A stretch of 64,000 bases of DNA from Bacillota bacterium. GTDB lineage: Bacteria; Bacillota; SHA-98; Ch115; JABLXJ01. The translations under genes were made by a program, and so were the position numbers. Shown piece after piece: positions 51,805-60,417 of this stretch. Position 1 is the stretch's first letter, and each line of letters opens with the position of its first letter. The DNA lies in the NCBI GenBank assembly GCA_013178125.1, contig JABLXJ010000002.1:62001-126000 (forward strand). Reading direction: 5' to 3'. The notes under the pieces are model-generated. The model was not told the origin of the DNA. It saw nothing but the letters and a program-made list of their open reading frames with translations, and searched no databases.

Positions 51805-53154
51805 ATGCAGGAAAAGATAGATGCCCTGGTTGAGAAGGGGTCACGGTACCTAAAAGATGGGCAATTTGAAAGGGCTGAGCGGGCGTTCAAGAAGGCAGCT
51901 GCCCTGGGCGCGGGGGCGAGCGTAGTCAACAACTGGGCCGTCTCCCGTTTTTACCGCGGCGATTATGAGGAGACCTTAAGGATCCTCGAGCCCAACCTGG
52001 CATCCCCGATGCCAAATCCGTTCGCGCATGCAGTAGCGGCACAGTGCCTTGTGGAACTGGGTCGGAAGGATGAAGCACGGGTTCACCTTGACCGGGCCAT
52101 CCGGGATTTTGATAAGGGTCTACACGACCCATTTATCCAGACGATTTTCACCCGGAAGGCATGGGGCGAATACACCGTGATGATCGAGCGCGCCGCAGGC
52201 GCCCTGGGTGAGCACCGTCTGGTCCTGGATCTCTACCGGCGTTGGGAGCAATATCATGTCCTGCCTGAAGACCGTTTCCTAGCGGGCGTCGCTGCATTCA
52301 ATTTGAGGAGATATAGGCAGGCCATATCACATTGGCGGCACTTGCCCATGCCTGATTGGGAATTCATTGGGGATTATGTGCGTGTTGCCGGGCTATTGGA
52401 AGAGGGAATAATTCCCGCGTTTCCTCTCGAGTATCACCCCCCGGGGGCGCTTAGCCATGGTGAAAAAGCATCCATAAAGTCTGATGAGGACGCCGAGCAG
52501 CTTGCCCAGCTGGGCACGACACGCATCTTAGTGCTGGCACAGGTATTTGATGAAGAATCTGATGAAAGAGAATCGGCTTTTAAGTTGAGAGGACTCATTC
52601 TCCTCGGCGGGGAATGGGGTGTGCAACTGGGGCGCCAACTCCTATCGGTGGCAAGTATCTCGAGGGGACTCAAAGGTGCTATTATACACACCCTAGTTGA
52701 GCTAGGGGCTTATAAGGAGGGCGAGGCGATTCCCATACTCGAAGGCGGCGAGATGCATGAGGTGAAATACCGGCGCACTCAAGTAATAGATATACTTAGA
52801 TCTGAATGGGAGTGCCGGGTCAGGGAGGTCAGGAGGCAGCGTGAAGCAGGCCGGATCGATGAGGCCATCAAGGTTGTATCGGATCTTGTCAACTCTGAGG
52901 TGTTTTATCCACCTGCAGCGCTCGTGCTCGCCACCCTGCTGCGGATGAAGGGCGAACTCGATGCTGCCTACGATCTTCTTTCTACACTAGAGGAGATGAT
53001 GCCGGGCCACCCTGTTATCCTTTTTAATATAGCGGCGTTGTGGCTTCAACGCGGGGATAAAGAGCGGGCGCGGTCTTACGCCTCGCGCATCGACCCGTCG
53101 GGGCAAGGCCAGGAATTTCGGGAGAAGCTCCGTGAACTTCAGTCGTACCTCTAA
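51805..53154 (+). CDS. Tetratricopeptide repeat protein
   Basis: A 449-residue soluble protein built of helical repeats. The N-terminal part has RYLKDGQFERAERAFKKAAA then GAGASVVNNWAVSRFYRGDYE and a further unit with AAQCLVELGRKDEARVHLDR, all TPR-like (pattern W/Y...G.y..A...). A middle section (LAQVFDEESDERESAFKLRG, then LILLGGEWGVQLG) is less clear, and the last ~90 residues return to TPR form with MKGELDAAYDLLSTLEEMMP and WLQRGDKERARSYA. TPRs bind peptides or proteins; no partner domain is visible. GGAGG precedes ATG 51805. It is flanked on both sides by phased palindrome arrays. Confidence 0.85.
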   Translation: MQEKIDALVEKGSRYLKDGQFERAERAFKKAAALGAGASVVNNWAVSRFYRGDYEETLRILEPNLASPMPNPFAHAVAAQCLVELGRKDEARVHLDRAIRDFDKGLHDPFIQTIFTRKAWGEYTVMIERAAGALGEHRLVLDLYRRWEQYHVLPEDRFLAGVAAFNLRRYRQAISHWRHLPMPDWEFIGDYVRVAGLLEEGIIPAFPLEYHPPGALSHGEKASIKSDEDAEQLAQLGTTRILVLAQVFDEESDERESAFKLRGLILLGGEWGVQLGRQLLSVASISRGLKGAIIHTLVELGAYKEGEAIPILEGGEMHEVKYRRTQVIDILRSEWECRVREVRRQREAGRIDEAIKVVSDLVNSEVFYPPAALVLATLLRMKGELDAAYDLLSTLEEMMPGHPVILFNIAALWLQRGDKERARSYASRIDPSGQGQEFREKLRELQSYL

Positions 53155-53310
53155 GTCCTTTATTTGTGGGTATGGACCAACACTATAGCCCCGTTTACCT
53201 CCCTCTGCCTAATATTTCTCAACTTATGATATAAATTCTTATATTGCTGCTAGGATTTGAGTACACCTCATCTCCCATCCCTCAGCCCCTATCCCTCATC
53301 ATCCTCATCA
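53155..53310. other. Gap before array 2
   Basis: AT- and C-rich bases with no gene or terminator I can support between the TPR gene and array 2. Confidence 0.4.
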
Positions 53311-53585
53311 TGCTGCAGCTTGTAGCATACTTTTTGAAAACATGCTGCAAAGAGTAGCACATTTTTTAAGAACGTGCTGTAACCAGTAGCATCAGACCCA
53401 TCGATGCTACTGATTGCAGCATGTTTTTCCGGGACATGCTGCGGTCTGCAGTATGTTTTCTAAAGATATGCTGTAATGAGTAGCATCGATATCCCCGATG
53501 CTGCAGATTGCAGCACATTCCGCCAGAACATGCTGCGTAGTGTAGCATGTTTTTCATAGATATGCTGCGATCTGCAGCACGTCCA
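53311..53585. repeat. Phased palindrome array 2 (TGCTGC...GCAGCA, 9 units)
   Basis: Nine palindromes of 17 bp, pattern TGCTRY-N5-RYAGCA, start at 53311, 53343, 53375, 53405, 53437, 53469, 53499, 53531 and 53563. The steps are 32, 32, 30, 32, 32, 30, 32, 32 bp. Spacers are often T-rich (TGTTTTT...). Arms tolerate TGC/TAC changes but keep outer TGCT/AGCA. Not coding. The array lies between the TPR gene and the GntR gene, and its layout is like arrays 1 and 3 with a different core. Confidence 0.9.
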
Positions 53586-53689
53586 GCCTATAGCAACAAT
53601 ATGGAGGTTTATGTCATAAGCTAAGTAATGTTTTTTTCAATTACGTTTTTGTGTGGCAGGAATTTAGAGATCAATGTAGTATTTATTTA

Positions 53690-53715
53690 CTAGAAAACTA
53701 GTTATCTAGATAGGC
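53690..53715. promoter_or_regulatory. Possible GntR operator
   Basis: TTACTAG-AAAA-CTAGTTATCTAGATAG before the GntR start carries CTAG three times with near symmetry (53690-53701 and around 53706). HutC-type GntR regulators bind short TAGA/CTAG-containing palindromes. Weak evidence. Confidence 0.3.
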
Positions 53716-53815
53716 TCCTATAGATAAAGGGCTATAGGTTTCTAAGAGGGCACAGTGCGGGTCTAAAGGATCTAGCCGGGCGAAAGTGTTGGTTAGCGGA
53801 GGTCGGTTGGTTAAC

Positions 53816-54550
53816 ATGGCATTGAATCGCGATGGGGTAGTGCCGCTCTACTTTCAAATAAAGCAACAGATACTCGAGGCCATCAAATCCGGCGAATGGG
53901 GCGTTGGCGAACAGATTCCGTCGGGGCCGGCGCTGAGCGAGAAATTCAAGGTCAGTGTCATGACGGTGAGACAGGCCATCTCGGAGCTCATAGAGGAAGG
54001 AACGCTCATTTCGAAGCGCGGCAAGGGGACCTTTGTCGCCCCACCCAAGCTGGCCATCCGGTTGCCGTACTTCATGGGGTTCACGGAGGAAATGAAGCTC
54101 CGGGGCCTCGTGCCCGAAACCCGCATCCTTGAGAAAGGCTTCATAGATGCAGGTCCCGAGATCGCCAGGGCTTTGAATATACCGGCAGGTTCGCAAGTGA
54201 CCTACTATGAACGCTTGCGCCTGGCGGATAACGAGCCTATCTGTTTTGAAACCTCCTACTTCAGCTCTACGCGCTTTCCAGACTTCCCTTTCCCGTCAGG
54301 GAAATACCGGTCGTTCTATGAGATATTCCAGGAACGATACGGCGTCGAGGTGGTAAGGGCGGAACAGGTACTTCACGCTACCAAAGCCACGGCGAAGCAG
54401 GCGAGGATATTGAAAATACCCGTTGATTCCCCAGTATTCTTGCTCGTGAGCACGGAGTTCGACGGGAACGGCGAACCTGTGGAGCTTACGGAAGGAATAT
54501 ATAGAGGCGACCGCTACACCATTACTTTTGAACGGGTCAAAAAGAGATAA
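53816..54550 (+). CDS. GntR-family (HutC subfamily) regulator (locus 5)
   Basis: A 244-residue regulator. The winged helix reads VPLYFQIKQQILEAIKSGEW then PSGPALSEKFKVSVMTVRQA with KRGKGTFVAPP as wing. The HutC/UTRA domain follows (YYERLRLADNEPICFETSYF, YGVEVVRAEQVLHATKA). Such proteins, like NagR, sense amino-sugar phosphates such as GlcNAc-6-P or glucosamine-6-P, in accord with murQ, the kinase and nanE behind it. ATG 53816 has GGAGG somewhat far upstream; GTG 53786 is an alternative. Confidence 0.9.
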   Translation: MALNRDGVVPLYFQIKQQILEAIKSGEWGVGEQIPSGPALSEKFKVSVMTVRQAISELIEEGTLISKRGKGTFVAPPKLAIRLPYFMGFTEEMKLRGLVPETRILEKGFIDAGPEIARALNIPAGSQVTYYERLRLADNEPICFETSYFSSTRFPDFPFPSGKYRSFYEIFQERYGVEVVRAEQVLHATKATAKQARILKIPVDSPVFLLVSTEFDGNGEPVELTEGIYRGDRYTITFERVKKR

Positions 54551-54572
54551 GATGATAATATGAAGCAGGATA

Positions 54573-55673
54573 ATGAAGGTCATAGAAAGATCGGAGGAAA
54601 GCTCGGAGAAGGGTAGAAAGGGTGAGATAGCCTTGGCGGCCGGCATTCGTTGGCCTCACGGGCCCCATGAGCCGCATAAGCCTCATGAGCCCCACGATTT
54701 TAAATCACATGATGAATCCCATGAACGGATCACTGAAGGGGTCAACCCACGAAGCTCAAATCTTGATCTTCGAACTACAATTGAGATTCTATCCATTATG
54801 AATCAAGAAGACAATGAGGTGCCCAGGGCAGTGGCGCTCGAGCTCCCCGAGATTGCGGCGGCGGTAGATGCGATCGTGTCGAGGTTGAGGGCAGGTGGGA
54901 GACTGGTTTATGCCGGTGCCGGCACGAGTGGCCGTATGGCGGCGTTGGATGCCCTCGAGATCCCACCTACGTTTGGAGTTGACCCTGGCATCATCAGGGC
55001 GCTGGTGGCCGGAGGACCCGCAGCGTTCACACGCCCCGACGAGGCGGCGGAGGATGATTTCGAGGCAGGGAAGAGGGATGTCGAGGAACTTGTCCCCACA
55101 AGATCCGATGTCGTTATGGGGATTGCCGCAGGCGGGCGTACACCATATGTTCTTGGGGCTATGAAGGCGGGCCGTTCAGCTGGTTCGTTTGTAATCGGGC
55201 TCGCATGCAACAGGGGAACGCCTATGGAGGGGATCGCGGATTTAATGATACGTCCCATAGTAGGTCCAGAGATTATTACCGGTTCCACACGGCTAAAGGC
55301 TGGAACTGCCCAGAAGCTCGTGCTTAATATGATAAGCACGGCGGTGATGACGCGCCTCGGCCTCGTATATGATGGCTTCATGATCGGCATGCGGCCCGTG
55401 AATTCTAAACTCTGGGAGCGGGCACGCAGCATCGTCGCCTCCATAAGTGGGGTTGGTGAGGTGGAAGCCGGAGCCGCGCTCAACTCGGCCGGGGGCGATA
55501 TCAGGGTAGCGGTGCTCCAGTGCATGGGGAATATGGACGTTGAGGATGCGAGGCAGTTGCTCGCGAGTTCGGGCGGGAACCTCCGCGAGGCTTTGACGAG
55601 AATCAACGGGGAGGGTAACCAGAGAGAGGGACATCAGGGGAAGGGATATCAGGGGGTATGCGGTCTTGAATGA
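54573..55673 (+). CDS. murQ: N-acetylmuramic acid 6-phosphate etherase
   Basis: A 366-residue SIS-fold enzyme that cleaves the lactyl ether of MurNAc-6-P to give GlcNAc-6-P and D-lactate, the recycling of cell-wall sugar. Motifs: LVYAGAGTSGRMAALDALEI with PPTFG (substrate Glu in LEIPP), PDEAAEDDFEAGKRD, VVMGIAAGGRTPYVLGAM, and VGPEIITGSTRLKAGTAQKL. The N-terminal head (~40 residues) is unusual, with HGPHEPHKPHEPHDFKSH, a His/Pro/Glu repeat coded by near-9-base units. The C-terminal end GEGNQREGHQGKGYQG is also repetitive. The core is intact. It overlaps the next gene by eight bases. Confidence 0.9.
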   Translation: MKVIERSEESSEKGRKGEIALAAGIRWPHGPHEPHKPHEPHDFKSHDESHERITEGVNPRSSNLDLRTTIEILSIMNQEDNEVPRAVALELPEIAAAVDAIVSRLRAGGRLVYAGAGTSGRMAALDALEIPPTFGVDPGIIRALVAGGPAAFTRPDEAAEDDFEAGKRDVEELVPTRSDVVMGIAAGGRTPYVLGAMKAGRSAGSFVIGLACNRGTPMEGIADLMIRPIVGPEIITGSTRLKAGTAQKLVLNMISTAVMTRLGLVYDGFMIGMRPVNSKLWERARSIVASISGVGEVEAGAALNSAGGDIRVAVLQCMGNMDVEDARQLLASSGGNLREALTRINGEGNQREGHQGKGYQGVCGLE

Positions 55674-56934
55674 GGAATGCTTTCTCGGTTTTGATGGGGG
55701 GCAAAGCGCAAGCCGTTGCCTTATCGTCGATGCAGAAGGGCATGTGCTGCTCAAGGCCGTTGGCCCACCATTTGAACATATTGATGCCCCTGGCGGCAAA
55801 GAGAAGATAAGGCGCGCCTTTGGCGAGTGCCTCGCCGGGGTTACTGGGGCTACCGGGGTTACCGGCGGTAGACCGTATGCGGTTAAAAGCGCGTTCCTGG
55901 GCCTCACGGGGCTGTGGAGCCCCGAGTCGCCGGAGGCGGGTCCCATCCTTGAAATATTCCGTTCGGTGCTCCATGTCGGCCGCCTGAGCCTGGATAGCGA
56001 TTCCGTAAGCTGCTGGGCGGGGGCCTTCGCTTGCAGGCCCGGCATCGTGCTGGCCGCCGGCACTGGCGTTGTGGCCTACGGGGTCAGCCCGGGCGGGCGG
56101 AGCGTCAAGGTGGGCGGCTGGGGTTATGTCATGGGGGACCTCGGCAGCGCGTTCGATATTGGGCACAAGGCGCTGATTTTGATCGCGGCGGAGAGCGACA
56201 GAGGGGGACCGCGGAGCCTGTTAACCTCCCGAATACTGGATCACCTGGGTGCGGCTGATCCGAGGGAGCTGCAGAGAAGGCTATACAGGTTGGAAGAACA
56301 GCGGCAGGCGATAAGCTCCCTGGCCTCCGTTGTGGCGGAATGCGCCCGGGAGGGAGACCAGGGGGCGGCTCAGATACTGCGCGAATCGGGGTGTCATCTT
56401 GCGGAGCTTGCAATAACGGCGATACAGAGACTCGACTGGCTTGACAGAGACGAGAGAGACGACAGAGATGATAGGGACGATAGAGGTGATAGAGATGACG
56501 GGGATGAGGGGAATGGCGGGGGTGCGGCGCTAGCTCGAGAGCCGCGGGAGCGGGGGCCGGCGGTTGGATCGGGACCCGGCCCGGGACCGGTGCCGGAATC
56601 GATGTCTCCTCCGGTGTCAATGTCGCCCGTGGTCCCGGTCGCATGTGCCGGGGGGGTATTCAAGGCTGGTTCATTACTCAGAGATGCGTTTCGTGCCGCT
56701 GTATTGAGTAGATTTAATAATGTGTGTTTCGTTGAACCCAGCTTTGAACCGGTAGTAGGGGCGGTTCTCCTGGCCTGGCGACAGGCCGGGGTCGAGATCA
56801 CCCTCGAGCGCCTCAAGGCCCTGACCGAGGGCATCAGCGGGTGGAGTGATTTGGATTTAAGGACAGATTGGTCGGATCCAACGACGGAGAAGAGGGCAGG
56901 GGACCAGGTTGATGGAGCAAACGCAACAGCTTGA
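55666..56934 (+). CDS. BadF/BadG-type sugar kinase (N-acetylglucosamine/MurNAc kinase-like) with Asp/Arg insert
   Basis: A 422-residue ASKHA-fold kinase, family of BadF/BcrA and N-acetylglucosamine kinase. It begins CFLGFDGGQSASRCLIVD (phosphate loop), has GIVLAAGTGVVAYGVSPGGR then GGWGYVMGDLGSAFDIG and PVACAGGVFKAGSLLRDAF. It would phosphorylate an amino sugar brought in by the locus 5 importer, feeding murQ or nanE. Between the two lobes, about residues 255-325, is a foreign run of DERDDRDDRDDRGDRDD and a Gly/Pro-rich stretch (GPGPGPVPESMSPP). Starts TTG 55666 inside the end of murQ, with GGGGG upstream. Confidence 0.8.
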   Translation: MNEECFLGFDGGQSASRCLIVDAEGHVLLKAVGPPFEHIDAPGGKEKIRRAFGECLAGVTGATGVTGGRPYAVKSAFLGLTGLWSPESPEAGPILEIFRSVLHVGRLSLDSDSVSCWAGAFACRPGIVLAAGTGVVAYGVSPGGRSVKVGGWGYVMGDLGSAFDIGHKALILIAAESDRGGPRSLLTSRILDHLGAADPRELQRRLYRLEEQRQAISSLASVVAECAREGDQGAAQILRESGCHLAELAITAIQRLDWLDRDERDDRDDRDDRGDRDDGDEGNGGGAALAREPRERGPAVGSGPGPGPVPESMSPPVSMSPVVPVACAGGVFKAGSLLRDAFRAAVLSRFNNVCFVEPSFEPVVGAVLLAWRQAGVEITLERLKALTEGISGWSDLDLRTDWSDPTTEKRAGDQVDGANATA

Positions 56935-57697
56935 TAAGCTACTTGACAGGGCCAGGAAGGTTCTGGAACAACTAAGAGGTGGATTAATAGTTTCATGCCA
57001 GGCCACATACAGTGACAGCCCGGCCAATAGCCCCGACTTTCTGGCCAGGATGGCCCAGGCGGCCGTCCGCGGCGGGGCCCGGGGTATCCGCGCCAACAGG
57101 CCGGAGAATATCCGGGCGATCCGGAGGGCGGTAGAAGTCCCCATAATCGGGCTTTATAAAGAATCTATCCCTGGGTATGAAGTTTACATAACGCCCACAT
57201 TTGAGCATGCCAGACTTGTGGTGGAAGCCGGGGCGGATATAGTAGCGCTGGATGGCACTTTAAGAGACCGGCCGGGGCCCGAGGATTTAGGGGCGATCGT
57301 CAGGAGGATCCGCACAGAGCTTGGTGCGATGGTGATGCTGGACATATCAACCATTGAGGAGGGCTTGAAGGCAGCGGCGCTCTCGCCCGACCTGATCTCC
57401 ACGACTCTGTCGGGTTATACATCATATAGCCCCAGGCTGGATGGCCCCGACCTGCGTCTGGTCTGGAGCCTTGCGGCGCGGAGTGATATTCCAGTAGTTG
57501 CCGAGGGACGCATCGAGTCCCCCGAACAGGTGCGGGCCGCTTTCGAAGCGGGCGCTTTCGCGGCGGTCGTCGGGCGGGCTATAACGGATCCAGAGGGGAT
57601 AACGCGGCGGTATGCCGCAGCAGCTGAAAAAAATCGGGTGCAATTCCCGCAGGATTCTCAAGGTCAAGGCGAACGCAACAATGCTGAAGATGTGTGA
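56912..57697 (+). CDS. nanE: N-acetylmannosamine-6-phosphate 2-epimerase
   Basis: A 261-residue TIM-barrel enzyme converting ManNAc-6-P to GlcNAc-6-P, as in sialic-acid use. Motifs seen: RGGLIVSCQATYSDSPANSP, GARGIRANRPENIRAIRRAV then VPIIGLYKE, VYITPTFEHARLVVEAGADI, ALDGTLRDRP, MLDISTIEEG, VVAEGRIESPEQVRAAFEAG and VVGRAITDPEGITRRYA. The C-terminus has a short extra hydrophilic tail. ATG 56912 lies 22 bases inside the previous gene, with CAGGGG before it. It is in operon order GntR-murQ-kinase-nanE. Confidence 0.93.
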   Translation: MEQTQQLDKLLDRARKVLEQLRGGLIVSCQATYSDSPANSPDFLARMAQAAVRGGARGIRANRPENIRAIRRAVEVPIIGLYKESIPGYEVYITPTFEHARLVVEAGADIVALDGTLRDRPGPEDLGAIVRRIRTELGAMVMLDISTIEEGLKAAALSPDLISTTLSGYTSYSPRLDGPDLRLVWSLAARSDIPVVAEGRIESPEQVRAAFEAGAFAAVVGRAITDPEGITRRYAAAAEKNRVQFPQDSQGQGERNNAEDV

Positions 57698-58018
57698 GCT
57701 GAAGATGCTTGACCGGTGATTGATAGTCAGCGATAGATTGGGTTGGGTATCGCCGGATTAGATATTACCGGGTCAGGTATTGCCGGGTTTGCTTCGAGTT
57801 GGGCTCAGGCTAATTTGATGTTGGAGCTATACCTATACCGGGAAGCTTGTTCGAATAGGTGCTCTCGAATGGAGGTGATGCGGGAGAATTCGGGTAAAAG
57901 ATATTAGCAGGGGGCCGGAAAGAGCTGTCTTGGCGGTTGGGGTAGTTGGCGTTTAGGAAGAGAGAGATTCGCCAGGGGAAAGGGAATGGATGAATAAATA
58001 AAAGGGAGGTTTATTGGA
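57698..58018. other. Intergenic gap before the locus 5 importer
   Basis: The 321 bases contain three degenerate GGTATTGCCGGGT-like units at about 57747, 57760 and 57777. No coding region or clear promoter; AAAGGGAGG just before 58019 is the ribosome site of the binding protein. Confidence 0.4.
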
Positions 58019-59335
58019 ATGCGGTATAGTCGGAAGGTCGTCAACACGCTTCTTTTAGTCCTGTTAGGTATCTTTTTGGCCGGGTCGTTAGCGGTGGAGG
58101 CTGCTGGGGACAAACCTTTCAAGGGCCAGTCCCTGGTCCTGCTTTACTTTGAGGCTACTTATGCGAATGCTGCACGAAAGGTTGTCCCCGAGTTCGAGGA
58201 GCTTACGGGCGCAAAGGTTACGTTAGTTACGGCTCCGTATGCAAGCCTTTACGAGAAGGAGTTCACGGCCCTGGTGACCGGAGCCGGCGGATTTGACGTG
58301 ATGCAGGTTGCATCTCAATGGGACGGGCAATTTGCCCCATACTTTGAGCCCCTTGATAAGAGGCTCAAGGCCGATTCTAATGCAATAAAGATCGATGATT
58401 TTGTGGTGGGCGTTGCCAGAGCTACCGGCATCTGGAGGGGAGTCCGTTTTGGCATCCCGAACGCTTGCGATGCGTATGGGATCATCTATCGCACCGACAT
58501 CTTCAAGAACGCAGGGATAAAGGCAGACCCGGGGTGGTCATGGGACGATTACATGAGCATCGCCAAGAAGCTGACAAAGGGCGGCATGCAAGGTACAAGT
58601 ATAGCAGGAGCCAAGGAGCAGCTCGATGCGTTCTGGACGGCCCGTTACTGGTCTATGGGCGGTCACCTGATGAGCCGTGACTGGAAGACCCCGCTACCCC
58701 AGAGGGATATAGCCGTAAAGGCGATTGATATGATAATTGCGCTGAAGCCCTATATGCCCCAGGGGGTTCTTTCCTACAACATCCCTGATGAGAATGCGGC
58801 CTTCAACCACGGGCTCGTGGCCATGGCAGAGCTCTGGCCTAGCCTGATCAGAGGCGAAGCAAGTGATCCCACGAAGTCTAAAGTAGTTGGGAAATGGAGT
58901 ATAATACCTTACCCGAATGCGTCGCCCCAGCTTAGCTCCTGGAGCCTTGCGATCCCCAAGAGCGCTAAGGCCAAGGACCTTGCATGGGAATGGATTAAAT
59001 TCTACACAGCCGAAAAGAAGCAGCGGGCCTTCCTGGAGGAACTCGGCATCGGCCCGACCCGGAGGGCTATCTACCAGGATCCTAACGTGATCAAGAAGCA
59101 TCAGGATTTCCCCAATATGCTGATATCGCTCAATGGGGTGAGACCGAGATTCCGTATAGCTCAATCACAGGAGGCATTTGATTTCCTCGATGATCGCTTG
59201 AATGACGCCCTGACGGGGACGATGACGTCAAAGCAGGCAATCGAGTCCATAGCGCAACAGTGGAAGCAGATAATCTCCGATAATCCCCCGGAGGGTGAGT
59301 ATACTGACGATTATATACCCCCATTTGATAAGTAG
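58019..59335 (+). CDS. Carbohydrate ABC transporter substrate-binding protein (locus 5)
   Basis: A 438-residue family-1 binding protein. The signal peptide is TLLLVLLGIFLAGSLAVEAA with an A-X-A site and no lipobox. The mature protein has LVLLYFEATYANAARKVVPE, YEKEFTALVTGAGGFDVMQV then ASQWDGQF, GIPNACDAYGIIYRTDIFKN and the hinge PQLSSWSLAIPKSAKAKDLA. GGGAGG precedes ATG 58019. By context it may bind amino-sugar di- or oligosaccharides such as cell-wall fragments. Confidence 0.9.
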   Translation: MRYSRKVVNTLLLVLLGIFLAGSLAVEAAGDKPFKGQSLVLLYFEATYANAARKVVPEFEELTGAKVTLVTAPYASLYEKEFTALVTGAGGFDVMQVASQWDGQFAPYFEPLDKRLKADSNAIKIDDFVVGVARATGIWRGVRFGIPNACDAYGIIYRTDIFKNAGIKADPGWSWDDYMSIAKKLTKGGMQGTSIAGAKEQLDAFWTARYWSMGGHLMSRDWKTPLPQRDIAVKAIDMIIALKPYMPQGVLSYNIPDENAAFNHGLVAMAELWPSLIRGEASDPTKSKVVGKWSIIPYPNASPQLSSWSLAIPKSAKAKDLAWEWIKFYTAEKKQRAFLEELGIGPTRRAIYQDPNVIKKHQDFPNMLISLNGVRPRFRIAQSQEAFDFLDDRLNDALTGTMTSKQAIESIAQQWKQIISDNPPEGEYTDDYIPPFDK

Positions 59336-59364
59336 CGAATTGTTGCCGGTGACTGCCGACAACT

Positions 59365-59404
59365 GGCGGGGACTGGCGGCGTAAGGCAGGCGCCAGTCCT
59401 CGCC
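59365..59404 (+). terminator. Hairpin between binding protein and permease (locus 5)
   Basis: GGCGGGGACTGGCG (59365-59378) and CGCCAGTCCTCGCC (59391-59404) pair at 14 positions with one G-T wobble and a 12-base loop. No T-run. It repeats the arrangement of loci 1-4. Confidence 0.65.
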
Positions 59405-59497
59405 AGCTCGCCAGCATATATAGCCCGGGCTCGTGCACGTTATGCCTACGTTACCCGAGCTGAGGAGCTTTAGACGAGTTAGAGAGGTGTTCAAAAC

Positions 59498-60403
59498 ATG
59501 AATACCGGTGCCGCCCAAAGATACCTACCCGCTGGTTGGAGGCGGAAGGAGTGGTATGCAGGAGCAACCTTTCTTATCCCTACCGTGCTGTTTTTGGGGT
59601 TTACTTCCCTGTATCCACTCATCTATGCCTTGATACTGAGTTTTCACCGCCTTGACCTCAAGTTTGGGACAGAGGCTCGCTTCATAGGCCTGGGCAATTA
59701 CCTTCGGGCCCTGACGGACCCGTTTTTCGGCAAAAGCGTTATAACTACAGTTTTATTTGTGATTATTACGGTAGCTGGGGAAACGGTCCTGGGGATGGTG
59801 ATAGCCCTTTTAGTATCGCAACAGAGAGGCTATTACCGTTTGGCAAGATCTCTTCTGCTGATCCCCTTGGTGATGACCCCTGTGGTCATAGGCATCCTCT
59901 GGCGAATGCTGTTTAATCCGGATTTCGGCCTCATTAATTATATTGTGACATTGCTTGGCGGTCATAAATTATCATGGTTGGGCACCCCAAGCCTCGCGCT
60001 GGTTGGCGTTATGCTGGTTGATATTTGGGAGTGGACTCCATTCGTTGCCCTGTGTTTTGTATCAGGGATTACCGCCCTCCCTTATAATACCGTCGAAGCC
60101 GCCCTCGTTGACGGTGCTTCTTCATGGCAGCTTTTTTGGAGGGTCACGCTCCCGCTCCTGCGGCCCGTTATTCTGGTCACCGTATTACTGCGGCTCCTAG
60201 ACGCCTTTAAGGTGGTCGACACTATCTACGTCATGACCGCGGGAGGCCCGGGTAATACGACGAAGCTTCTCAGCCTCTTCATCTATGAGATGGGGTTAAA
60301 ATACTTCAATATTGGGTATGCATCCGCTCTTTCCTGGATCTTCATCGTATTAATGCTGGTTCTAACATTCTATTTCCTAAAGGAAAGAGGATCCGCGTTA
60401 TGA
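59498..60403 (+). CDS. Carbohydrate ABC transporter permease, MalF-like (locus 5)
   Basis: A 301-residue membrane protein with first helix GATFLIPTVLFLGFTSLYPL, EAA loop NTVEAALVDGASSWQLFWRV then TLPLLRP and FKVVDTIYVMTAGGPGNTTK. GAGAGG lies before ATG 59498. Its stop overlaps the possible start of the next permease (ATGA). Confidence 0.92.
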   Translation: MNTGAAQRYLPAGWRRKEWYAGATFLIPTVLFLGFTSLYPLIYALILSFHRLDLKFGTEARFIGLGNYLRALTDPFFGKSVITTVLFVIITVAGETVLGMVIALLVSQQRGYYRLARSLLLIPLVMTPVVIGILWRMLFNPDFGLINYIVTLLGGHKLSWLGTPSLALVGVMLVDIWEWTPFVALCFVSGITALPYNTVEAALVDGASSWQLFWRVTLPLLRPVILVTVLLRLLDAFKVVDTIYVMTAGGPGNTTKLLSLFIYEMGLKYFNIGYASALSWIFIVLMLVLTFYFLKERGSAL

Positions 60404-60417
60404 CTAGAGGAGAGAAC

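Noticed and set aside
54908-55606. Minus-strand frame opposite murQ
   Set aside because: Shadow of the conserved MurQ SIS domain.
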